DNA from: JBCDJG01 sp038748065 | GTDB lineage: Bacteria; Pseudomonadota; Gammaproteobacteria; Pseudomonadales; Halieaceae | Direction: 5' to 3' | Assembly: GCA_038748065.1 (NCBI GenBank) | Contig: JBCDJG010000059.1 | Span: 1 to 31,427, forward strand | DNA length: 31,427 nucleotides | Part shown: positions 24,580 to 31,427 of the stretch, piece by piece | Numbering within the stretch: position 1 is the stretch's first letter | Layout of the letters: the number at the start of each line of letters is the position of its first letter | Program-made: the position numbers and the translations under genes | Notes under the pieces: generated by a model | The model's input: the letters and a program-made list of their open reading frames with translations, nothing else | What the model was told of the DNA's origin: nothing | Databases searched by the model: none

Positions 24580-24585
24580 TCCGCC

Positions 24586-24933
24586 ATGCACTTCATCTTC
24601 GAAATACATATGAAACCCGGCTACCCGCCCGAGCAGTACGCCGAAGGCTGGGTCAGAGCCAGTAAAATCATCCAGACCTTCTCCGGCGCCCAGGGCACTC
24701 GCCTACACCGTAAGATTGGCGAACCGGATGTTTTGCTGGCCATCGCCACCTGGGAATCCAAAGCGATCCGGGACGAAATGGAGGGCAGGCTGACCGACGC
24801 CGTGCGTGCCATCATCGATGAGCAGTCGCCTTTCGTAGACATCCGCTTCATTGGCGAATACGAGGCGCCGGAGTGGCAGGTGATCCCTGAGCATTTACAA
24901 GCTGCAGATCCGCCGCCCGGGGGCCCGGCCTAG
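24586..24933 (+). CDS. Small protein, probable dimeric alpha-beta barrel (ABM-like)
   Basis: The product of 115 residues (from ATG 24586) reads HFIFEIHMKPGYPPEQYAE, then a helix, LLAIATWESKAIRDEM, another helix, and DIRFIGEYEAPEW. This beta-alpha-beta layout with an AxW-S motif resembles the antibiotic biosynthesis monooxygenase / dimeric alpha-beta barrel fold. I do not recognise the specific family and assign no reaction. A TTG at 24568 would extend the frame by six codons but would run through the TATAAT box, so ATG is preferred. No Shine-Dalgarno is visible. modA begins about 55 bases downstream, so it may be co-transcribed with the molybdate importer. Confidence 0.7.
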   Translation: MHFIFEIHMKPGYPPEQYAEGWVRASKIIQTFSGAQGTRLHRKIGEPDVLLAIATWESKAIRDEMEGRLTDAVRAIIDEQSPFVDIRFIGEYEAPEWQVIPEHLQAADPPPGGPA

Positions 24934-24988
24934 GGCAGGGCGCGCGACTATCAATACCGCCAGAATCTCCCCGGGCTTCCTCTCGCGC

Positions 24989-25777
24989 TTGTGTGCCACT
25001 TTCGCTGCGCTTTTGTGGCTCTCGATGGGCCAGGGTCACGCCGCCGAGGCCCAATTGCGCGTTGCGGTGGCCTCGAACTTCAGTCTGGCTGCCAGTGAAA
25101 TTGCCGAGCTGTTCGAACAGTCTGCGGATGTCGAGGTGCAGCTATCTTTCGCTTCAACCGGCAAGCTGTATGCGCAGATCCTGCATGGCGCACCTTTCGA
25201 CGTGTTCCTTTCGGCAGATAGTGACAAGCCCTTGCGCCTCGAAAGCGAGGGCAGGGTGGTGGCCAACAGCCGTTTTACCTACGCGACGGGTGCACTGGTG
25301 CTGTGGTCTGCCGATGAAAGCTATATTCAGGATGGCCCGGCCCAGCTTCGAGCGGGTGAATTCAGGCGACTGGCCATGGCGAACCCCCGGGTCGCGCCCT
25401 ACGGTCTTGCAGCGGAGCAAGTGCTCGACGCCCTTGAGGTGCCGGCACAGGTCGCGTCACGCCGCGTGCTCGGCGAAAACATCTCGCAGGCCTATCAGTT
25501 CGTAGCCAGCGGTAATGCTGAACTGGGGCTGGTCGCGAGGTCTCAGGTCATGATCGGTGGGCGTTTACAACGCGGTTCCGCCTGGCCCGTACCGCCGCTT
25601 ATGCATACGGCCATCAAGCAGGATGCGGTGCTACTGACGAACGGCAGCAACGAGGAGGCGGGTAGGGTCTTTCTCGCGTTTCTGCGCTCGGAACCGGCCT
25701 TGCGTGTCCTCGAGGACCACGGTTATGTCACGGCGCAGGAACAGCTCTTACAGCCGGGCATGGTGATGGCGCCATGA
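24989..25777 (+). CDS. modA: Molybdate-binding periplasmic protein ModA
   Basis: ModA captures molybdate or tungstate for the ModBC importer. The mature region starts LRVAVASNFSLAASEIAELF and continues with SFASTGKLYAQILHGAPFDVFLSAD, the oxyanion-site pattern of the family. Length (262) is normal. The start is problematic: TTG at 24989 is the only standard start codon near the expected position. It gives a signal peptide (ending GQGHA-AEA) with no positive charge before the hydrophobic stretch. The frame is open upstream to about 24932 and would supply arginines (PGFLSRL), which suggests an unconventional start such as ATC at 24965. modB overlaps the stop by four bases (ATGA). Confidence 0.92.
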   Translation: MCATFAALLWLSMGQGHAAEAQLRVAVASNFSLAASEIAELFEQSADVEVQLSFASTGKLYAQILHGAPFDVFLSADSDKPLRLESEGRVVANSRFTYATGALVLWSADESYIQDGPAQLRAGEFRRLAMANPRVAPYGLAAEQVLDALEVPAQVASRRVLGENISQAYQFVASGNAELGLVARSQVMIGGRLQRGSAWPVPPLMHTAIKQDAVLLTNGSNEEAGRVFLAFLRSEPALRVLEDHGYVTAQEQLLQPGMVMAP

Positions 25778-26469
25778 TGCTCTCTGCAGAGGACTTCGGT
25801 GCGCTGTGGCTAACCTTGCGGCTGGCAACAACGGTCACCCTGGTTCTATTGCTGCTGGGCACTCCAATCGCGCTGTGGTTGGCCAGAACCCGCTCCGCCT
25901 GGCGGGAGCCGGTCGCCGCCATCGTCGCCCTACCGCTGGTACTGCCCCCCACAGTGCTGGGCTTCTATCTGCTCATCGCGATGGGCCCAGAAGGACCCGT
26001 GGGCGCGCTGACCGAGGCCCTGGGCCTGGGGCTACTGCCATTCACTTTCTGGGGGCTGGTGGTGGCATCTTCACTGTATTCCATGCCCTTTGTCGTGCAG
26101 CCGATCTACAACGCGATTGCCGCCATGGGCGAGCGCCCCCTGGAGGTCGCGGCGACCCTTCGCGCGAGCCCCTGGGATGCTTTCTTCACCGTGGTGCTGC
26201 CTATGGCGCGGCCGGGATTCATCACCGCTGCGGTGCTCGGTTTCGCCCATACTGTCGGCGAATTCGGCGTGGTATTGATGATAGGCGGCAACATTCCGGA
26301 TGAGACCCGCGTGGCCTCAGTGCAGATGTACGATCACGTGGAGGCGCTGGCCTACAGCCAGGCACATGGGCTGGCAGCGGTCATGCTGGCCTTCTCCTTC
26401 ATCGTGCTGTTCAGCCTGTTACGTTTCCAGAGGAGCGGTGGGCCCTTGGCGGCGCGGCACGTTGATTGA
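25774..26469 (+). CDS. modB: Molybdate ABC transporter permease ModB
   Basis: ModB forms the inner-membrane channel of the molybdate importer. The 231-residue protein has about five hydrophobic helices. It carries the ABC permease EAA loop: EVAATLRASPWDAFFTVVLP at about 125-144, which contacts ModC. GEFGVVLMIGGNIP is a further ModB hallmark. Its ATG overlaps the modA stop, and its own stop lies one base before the preferred modC GTG start, so modABC is one translationally coupled operon. Confidence 0.95.
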   Translation: MMLSAEDFGALWLTLRLATTVTLVLLLLGTPIALWLARTRSAWREPVAAIVALPLVLPPTVLGFYLLIAMGPEGPVGALTEALGLGLLPFTFWGLVVASSLYSMPFVVQPIYNAIAAMGERPLEVAATLRASPWDAFFTVVLPMARPGFITAAVLGFAHTVGEFGVVLMIGGNIPDETRVASVQMYDHVEALAYSQAHGLAAVMLAFSFIVLFSLLRFQRSGGPLAARHVD

Positions 26470-26470
26470 T

Positions 26471-27589
26471 GTGAGTAAAGACACCGCCGACAAGTTGGGC
26501 ATAAAGGCCCGCTTCCTGCTGCAGCACGGTGGCGAGGCGGCCGGCCGCTTCACACTCGACGTCGACCTGGAGCTACCGGGTTCGGGCATCACCACGGTCT
26601 TCGGGGAGTCGGGCTCAGGCAAGACCAGCCTCTTGCGCTGCCTTGCCGGACTGGCGCAGCCACACGATGGCAAGCTTTCGGTACACGGCGAGACCTGGTT
26701 CGACGCGTCGACCAACCTGCCCACCTGGCAACGTCCCCTGGGTTACGTTTTCCAGGAAGCCAGCCTGTTTCCACACCTCAGCGCTGGCGACAATCTGGCC
26801 TACGCCGTGCGCCGCGCCAGGCCGCCAGTTGACCCTGCACAACATCAGCGCATCCTCGACATCATGGGCATTGAACGCCTGCTGGACCGCGCCCCTGCGG
26901 GCTTGTCCGGCGGTGAAAGACAGCGCGTCGCCATCGCGCGGGCCCTGCTCGCCAATCCGCGTCTGCTGTTAATGGATGAGCCTCTGGCGTCACTGGACCG
27001 CGGCCGGCGGCTGGAGATATTGCCCTATCTTGAGAGGCTGCGCTCGGAGCTGCAGCTGCCTGTGATCTACGTCAGCCACGATCTGCAGGAGGTTTCGAGG
27101 CTTGCAGACTACGCCGTGGTGCTTGCCGCGGGCAGCGTACTCGCAGCGGGCCCTGCGCAGTCTGTTTTCAGCCGCCTGGATCTGTCCATAGCCCGGGACA
27201 GCGAGGCGGGTGTCGTTCTCAGTGGCAAGCTGATCGACAGTGACCCGGCCTGGCAGCTTTCGCGGATCGCCGTCGCCGGCGGCGAGCTCTGGGTGCCGGC
27301 CCTGACTGCGTCGGCGAACGAGCCCGGTACTGAGGTTCGCTTACGCATCCTGGCCCGCGATGTCAGCCTGACGGCGAAGCCGCACGACGACAACAGCATC
27401 CTGAACCGCCTGCGCGTCGAGGTGCTGGAAGTCGCTGAAGAGGCGGAACAGCCCATGGCGCTGGTTCGACTCGCCTGCGGCAGCGATCATCTGCTTGCGC
27501 GTGTTACCCGCAAATCAATCCACCACCTGCAGGTTCATCCCGGGCAGGCGCTGTGGGCACAGATCAAGACTGCCGCCGTCGTAAGCTGA
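26471..27589 (+). CDS. modC: Molybdate ABC transporter ATP-binding protein ModC
   Basis: ModC powers molybdate import. From GTG at 26471 it has 372 residues. The Walker A is GESGSGKT at 45-52, the Q-loop is in GYVFQEASLFPHLS, the ABC signature LSGGERQR starts at 145, and the Walker B is LLLMDEPLASLD with the H-loop in YVSHD. The C-terminal third is a TOBE/Mop oxyanion-binding domain, which can feed back on transport. An open frame extends upstream through modB to 26300 but is a shadow; TTG at 26462 is an alternative start overlapping the modB stop. No ModE gene and no molybdenum-cofactor riboswitch is seen in this window. Confidence 0.95.
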   Translation: MSKDTADKLGIKARFLLQHGGEAAGRFTLDVDLELPGSGITTVFGESGSGKTSLLRCLAGLAQPHDGKLSVHGETWFDASTNLPTWQRPLGYVFQEASLFPHLSAGDNLAYAVRRARPPVDPAQHQRILDIMGIERLLDRAPAGLSGGERQRVAIARALLANPRLLLMDEPLASLDRGRRLEILPYLERLRSELQLPVIYVSHDLQEVSRLADYAVVLAAGSVLAAGPAQSVFSRLDLSIARDSEAGVVLSGKLIDSDPAWQLSRIAVAGGELWVPALTASANEPGTEVRLRILARDVSLTAKPHDDNSILNRLRVEVLEVAEEAEQPMALVRLACGSDHLLARVTRKSIHHLQVHPGQALWAQIKTAAVVS

Positions 27590-27613
27590 GCGTAACCCGT
27601 GATCCGCGAATAG

Positions 27614-27670
27614 ATTGTCGTTCTTGACAATTTAAAGGTACGGGCCCAATATTATCATTATTGACAACTT
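27614..27670 (+). promoter_or_regulatory. Two operator-like repeats flanking the tetR promoter
   Basis: TTGTCGTTCTTGACAA (27615-27630) and TTATCATTATTGACAA (27652-27667) are two copies of one site, differing at three of 16 positions; with flanks they agree at 16 of 20. Each is partly symmetrical, TTGTC...GACAA. They are spaced 37 bases apart. The first contains TTGACA (27624-27629), a perfect -35; TATTAT at 27650-27655 is a possible -10 with a long 20-base spacer. The second copy ends just before GGAGG (27672-27676). This suits autoregulation by the TetR protein encoded next. Confidence 0.6.
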
Positions 27671-27682
27671 TGGAGGCCGGAG

Positions 27683-28267
27683 ATGGCCAGAGCCAGTCTG
27701 AAAGCAGTTCGCAGTGAACAGATTCTCGATGCATATGAGCGTTGCGTAGTGCAATTCGGTGTCGAGGGTGCAGGCCTGCAAAAAATTGCGGATGAGGCGG
27801 GAATGACGCGTTCTTTGCTGCGCCATAACATTGGCAACAGCGAAGACCTTCTCAAGGCCCTGGTCGAGCGTTTTCTCCAGCGCGGCATCCAGGCCGCCGG
27901 AGAGTTTGATCGCTATCTCCCGCAGGAGGGACGCATTGATGCGCTGCTGGAGCTCTTGTTCAATCCCCTGTATCGAAGCCGCACGGAAGACATACTGCTC
28001 TACCAGGCGCTCCTCGTTGCGGGCCAAACGCGCCCCGGCTTGCGTAGCGAGCTGACTCAGTGGTACGACGACTATGTTAACTGGGCCCTGGCGGAACTCA
28101 GCGCAGCATTTCCAGAGCAGACGGCGGCAAAACTGCGGCCGACGGCCGTGGCCATCATCGCGCTGTATTTCAACTGTGACTCAATGGCGACGCTGACTGC
28201 CAGTGACGCGGATACTCTCTTTGCCGACGGCCTTGCGGCGGCGCGCACGCTGGTGGGATGCCTGTGA
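27683..28267 (+). CDS. TetR family transcriptional regulator
   Basis: This 194-residue protein has the TetR layout. The N-terminal helix-turn-helix is at about 12-58 (EQILDAYERCVVQFGVEGAG, then LQKIADEAGMTRSLLRHNIG). A helical ligand-binding domain follows, with no recognisable ligand. The start has GGAGG seven bases upstream. The 27614-27670 repeats directly upstream are its most likely binding sites. Its stop overlaps the start of the beta-propeller gene by ten bases, so the two were one operon and the regulator probably controls it. The Tn3 insertion just downstream has separated it from whatever followed. Confidence 0.93.
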   Translation: MARASLKAVRSEQILDAYERCVVQFGVEGAGLQKIADEAGMTRSLLRHNIGNSEDLLKALVERFLQRGIQAAGEFDRYLPQEGRIDALLELLFNPLYRSRTEDILLYQALLVAGQTRPGLRSELTQWYDDYVNWALAELSAAFPEQTAAKLRPTAVAIIALYFNCDSMATLTASDADTLFADGLAAARTLVGCL

Positions 28268-28672
28268 GAACAATACTGATGTACGGTCTGTTGTTGGGTA
28301 CTTTGCTGGGCACTCTGTTGGGTACTACAGCCTGCAATGCCAATGTGAGCGCCGTCAGCGAAGCGGTGCCCGACCAATCCCAGTTGGCCCTGGCTGATGA
28401 TGCATTGCCTCGCGGTCCGTTTGTCAGCTTCGAATCAGGCCCGGTGCGGCCGATCGCGGCCAGCGCTGATGGCACAACGCTATTCGTTGTTAACACGCCT
28501 GATAATCGCCTGGAGATTTTCACGATCCAGGCTTCGGGCCACCTGACGCACAGCGATTCGGTGCCCGTAGGCCTGGAACCGGTCGCAGCTGCGCGTGCTC
28601 CGGACGGGCGTATCTGGGTTGTCAATCACCTCAGCGACTCGGTCAGTATCGTTAACGTCGAGTCATCAATAC
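28258..28672 (+). pseudogene. Beta-propeller (YVTN/YncE-like) envelope protein, 5' fragment cut by transposon
   Basis: The fragment codes for a signal sequence (residues 1-26, ending GTTAC) and then the first blades of a YVTN-type beta-propeller: VRPIAASADGTTLFVVNTPD, then VAAARAPDGRIWVVNHLSDS followed by VSIVNVESS. Similarity to a propeller stops at about residue 137, where the Tn3-type terminal GGGG begins; the remaining codons to the stop at 28716 lie in transposon DNA. Complete proteins of this type have several more blades, and some carry extra domains. The cysteine at 26 could be lipidated, but the lipobox is imperfect (TTAC). The missing 3' part should lie beyond the transposon's far end, outside this window. 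Confidence 0.75.
28291..28326 (+). repeat. Three tandem 12-base units in the signal-peptide coding region
   Basis: Three consecutive units encode LLGT-LLGT-LLGT within the hydrophobic core of the signal peptide. The units are near-identical (TTGTTGGGTACT, TTGCTGGGCACT, CTGTTGGGTACT). Slippage here would lengthen or shorten the hydrophobic core by four residues without changing frame. Confidence 0.8.
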
Positions 28673-28710
28673 GGGGTACTAGGGACATCCCCGCCGCAAA
28701 TAACAGTTCG
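28673..28710 (+). repeat. Putative Tn3-type left terminal inverted repeat
   Basis: Tn3-family ends are about 38 bases and usually begin GGGG. The stretch starting GGGGTACTAGGGACATCCCC fits this and coincides with the break in the interrupted gene. The inner boundary is set only by the family's usual length. The matching right end is outside the window. Confidence 0.55.
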
Positions 28711-28711
28711 C

Positions 28712-28799
28712 CCTGAAACCCAGGCCTGGCAAGGCTTTCAGGAGTGCCTTACTTTCTGATCTTCCCCCGAATTGGCTGATTTTTAGCCGATTAGGCTAA
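28712..28799. promoter_or_regulatory. Inverted repeats between transposon end and tnpA
   Basis: Two structures lie here. CCTGAAA (28712-28718) pairs with TTTCAGG (28736-28742) around an inner palindrome CCAGGCCTGG (28720-28729). TTAGCC (28783-28788) pairs with GGCTAA (28794-28799) across GATTA, with a further GGCT at 28774-28777. They may form the tnpA control region or protein-binding sites; no promoter boxes stand out. Confidence 0.4.
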
Positions 28800-28822
28800 G
28801 ATCGGGCGTTTTGGATTTCCGA

Positions 28823-31427
28823 ATGAGCCGTAAAAGCAAGCGCCGCGCCATCCTCCTGGATTCTGAGATTCAAGATCTATATGGCGCACCGAAGCTCGCC
28901 TTCGAGCAAAAGCGATACTATTTCTCCCTGAATGATCCCGAACTCGATGCCCTTCGCTCAATCCGTGACCGCTACAACAGGGTCTACTTTATCCTGTTGC
29001 TGGGCTACTTCAAGGTCAAGCCCGTTGTCCTGAACATCCGCTATAGCGATGTGCGGGATGACTTGCAGTTCATTGCAGGCGAGTTCTTCCCCGGCATGAA
29101 ACTCGGGCGTAAGAACTTGTCACCCATGCAAAAGGTGCGAATCTACCGCCGCATATTTCAGCTATTAGACTACCAATCGTTCGATGATGACAGCGAAGCG
29201 GCTTTAAACATGCGTGCTGGAGTGGCGGCAGCAGCCTCAATCGAGGCGCGATTCCTCTTCGATGAATCCACCGATTATCTTGCCAAGCACCGCATTGCCA
29301 TCCCGAAATATACCGTACTACAGCGAGTAGTCAGCAGAGCTATTGCCAGTGAGCGCCAGCGCCTGGCGGATATTCTTTCACAGTCGATGAGCCGGTCACT
29401 GTGTGAGAGCGTGGACGCAATCCAAGATGAAGATACAGCAACGACACTAAACAGTGTTCGGCAATCAGCCAGGAATTTCTCCCTATCAGAACTGGAAAAG
29501 GAACTCAGAATACACCAGCAGATCGAGCCGCTGATCGATGATATCGATGCAGTTATTCAGCAATTGGGGCTATCACTCAGCAACCTGGAACATTTTAGTT
29601 CCATGGTCGACTATTACACCCCGACCAAGCTTCGTCGTTTCGACAAAATGACTCGGTCCTTGTACCTGATCTGTTATCTTCACCTCAAACATCGACAGGT
29701 TACCGAGCACCTGGCAGACGCTTTTATCCACCACTGCCGCAAGCTGCAGCAGGAGGCCAAACAGTACGCTGACGACACCGCCTACCAGGAGTGGAAAGAA
29801 GCCGTTGCGAATGTCGGCAAGGGCGCCACACTGTTACGTTTGTTTATTGACGATTCCATTGACGGATCTGTGCCCTTTGGCGAGATACGCCAGCGAGCGG
29901 CCGGCGTCATGCGCCCGAAACAGATCGAGTCGCTGTGTCGGTACCTCACCGACCAGAAACAATCACAGGCGTTCTACATCTGGGAATACTATGACCAGCA
30001 GACGGAACTGATCGAGCAGACACTGCGGCCGATATTCCTCGCCCTCAAGTTCCAGTCGTCGACAACGACTCGCGCCCTGGGCGCACAGATCGAGCGGAGC
30101 CAATTTGACCTTGATACCTGCGGCAGTATCAGGGAAATCGACCGGCGGTTGATCAGACCGAGACACCTGCCCTTTGTCGCTACCGGCGGCGCCATCAACC
30201 CTGCTCGCTTTGAAGTGCTGCTCTATCTACTGGTTCAAGGCAAACTCGACGGGCACCTGTTCATCCCGCAATCGCCTAAACACTGCAGTTTGGCGGATGA
30301 TCTGGTCGATGACGACATCTGGAAGCAGAGACGGAAGCTGATCAAAAGCTCGTTGCTGAACCGGATTAACACAGCCCCGAAACAACTGATGCGTTCGATG
30401 CAGAAGGAGTTGTCCACGACACTGGAGCAGGTGGGGACCGCATCCGGAAAGGCGACAACCGAAACGTCATACTGCGCTCTCGCTCCGGGAAAACCCAATG
30501 GCGACTTCCGTCATCGGGCGCCAAGAGCCTGCTCAACAACCCGTTCTTCGAACAGCTGAGCCAGGTCAATATTGCCGATCTCATGCGATTTGTCGACCAG
30601 GAAACCGGGTTTCTGGATACCTTCGATCATGTCAGGCAAGTGCAAGCCAGGCAGGCGGTGAACGCCAACAACCTGATTGCTGCCATCATTGCCAATGGCA
30701 CCAACTACGGCCTTTACCGCATGGCGCATATCTCTGATCGTTCCTATGAAGAATTACGCTCGACGCAGGCCAACTACCTGCGCATGGAAACACTGAACCA
30801 GGCCAACGATGCCATTGGTAATGCCATTGCCAAACTGGAGATCTTTCAGCATTACAATATCCAGGAAGGTGTCCTGCATGCCAGCGCCGATGGGCAGAAA
30901 TTTGAGTCTCGGCTGCATACGTTCAAAACGCGTTACTCGTCCAAGTATTTTGGCACCAACAAGGGCGTTTCTGCCGTCACCCTGGTCGCCAACCATGTGC
31001 CGGTGAACGCCCGGGTTATCGGTGCCAACGAACACGAGTCCCACTACATCTTCGACCTGCTGTTCAACAATACATCGGAGATCAAGCCGGATGTTTTGTC
31101 CACGGATACGCACGGGGTGAACCACGTGAACTTTGCACTACTCGATCTCTTTGACTATACCTTTGCGCCGCGTTACGCCCAGTTCGGGCGGGTTATTGAG
31201 GACATGTTCACGGTCAACGTCAGTAATGACGATAAGCCCGTGTTGTCCCTGAAAAAGCCGATCCGCGCGGACGCCATTGTGCAGGAATGGGAGACTATCC
31301 AGCGCATTGTTATCTCGCTTCAGCGCAAGACTACATCGCAGGCTGCGCTGATCCGAAAACTATCCACGTACAGCAATACGCACCCACTGGTGCAGGCCCT
31401 GACGGAGTATGACCGGTTGGTTAAGGC
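28823..31427 (+). pseudogene. tnpA: Tn3-family transposase TnpA, frameshifted and cut by window end
   Basis: From ATG 28823 (or TTG 28811) the frame codes for the N-terminal DUF4158-type region (RRAILLDSEIQDLYGAPKLA, then FSLNDPEL) and the helical middle of a Tn3 transposase. At residue 538 the frame is lost at GTGGGGACC (30431-30439): the original frame runs into unrelated residues and stops at 30559. The homologous sequence continues in the -1 frame as DRIRKGDNRNVILRSRSGK and stays open to the window end. That part holds the DDE domain: the first Asp in HASADGQKF (30889-30891) and the second in STDTHGVNH (31105-31107), 72 residues apart. The catalytic Glu should lie just past the window. 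It is a single-base deletion, a -1 frameshift, or a sequence error. Confidence 0.9.

Larger units (their letters stand above)
28673..31427 (+). mobile_element. Tn3-family transposon, left part (continues past window end)
   Basis: The element is recognised by a large Tn3-type transposase gene and by the sharp loss of beta-propeller coding at 28673, where a GGGG end begins. No resolvase or passenger gene lies between this end and tnpA, so these must be to the right if present. The base composition and codon use of this part look less GC-rich than the neighbouring chromosome, consistent with acquisition. The five bases before the end, AATAC (28668-28672), are the predicted target-site duplication. 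Confidence 0.8.

Noticed and set aside
24934..24988. Molybdenum-cofactor riboswitch or ModE site before modA
   Set aside because: The gap is too short for the riboswitch, and I see no ModE-type ATAT...ATAT palindrome.
28258..28716. The 152-codon frame as a complete small lipoprotein
   Set aside because: It holds only the first blades of a propeller, ends in residues unlike the family, and its stop lies in transposon DNA. It is better explained as a cut gene.
1..31427. tRNA or rRNA genes, CRISPR arrays, defence or toxin-antitoxin systems
   Set aside because: I looked for cloverleaf-type ends with CCA, for regularly spaced repeats, and for typical defence motifs, and found none. Apart from the Tn3 element the window is housekeeping and metabolic.

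Overview
The window looks like chromosome of a GC-rich gammaproteobacterium. Two blocks have the same gene order as Escherichia coli and Pseudomonas: mnmA-nudJ-rluE opposite icd, then clpS-clpA-infA; and mltD-gloB-(yafS-like)-rnhA-dnaQ. NhaB, NudC, SohB, a fatty acid cis/trans isomerase (Cti) and a DUF3604 protein fit a marine, aerobic, possibly OM60/NOR5-like (Halieaceae) organism, but the lineage is an inference and no rRNA is present to test it.

Layout. 1-2154 (minus): a tRNA/rRNA modification operon, rluE-nudJ-mnmA, with overlapping genes and probably the first codons of hflD at the window edge. 2247-6502 (plus): icd with its own promoter and terminator, then clpS and clpA (N-degron adaptor and ClpAP unfoldase). 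6546-9692 (minus): infA, a secreted two-repeat protein, mltD and gloB. 9772-11717 (plus): methyltransferase, rnhA, dnaQ. 11728-13233 (minus): nhaB. 13391-15271 (plus): nudC and sohB. 15268-17767 (minus): cti with a small membrane protein just upstream. 17854-22984 (plus): an accessory metabolic run of CaiB/BaiF CoA-transferase, TRIC-like channel, DUF3604 protein and amidohydrolase-2 protein. 22981-24552 (minus): a TPR-sulfotransferase. 24586-27589 (plus): a small alpha-beta-barrel protein followed by the molybdate importer modABC. 27683-28672 (plus): a TetR-type regulator with a duplicated operator-like site, overlapping a beta-propeller envelope protein gene.

The beta-propeller gene is cut at about 28673, where a Tn3-family transposon begins and runs off the right edge. 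Its transposase gene has a one-base frame disruption in a G tract at 30433-30436 and is cut by the window end just before the expected catalytic glutamate.

Packing is very tight. Several gene pairs overlap by 4 to 16 bases, two convergent pairs share a CTAG double stop, and many genes use TTG or GTG starts. No stretch over about 300 bases lacks a gene or mobile-element feature. I found no tRNA, rRNA, CRISPR array or recognisable riboswitch. The signals most worth a second look are the Tn3 insertion and its frameshift, the two-copy operator before tetR, the terminator plus Shine-Dalgarno hairpin in front of infA, the possibly leaderless gene at 24586, and the uncharacterised CaiB-to-amidohydrolase run.
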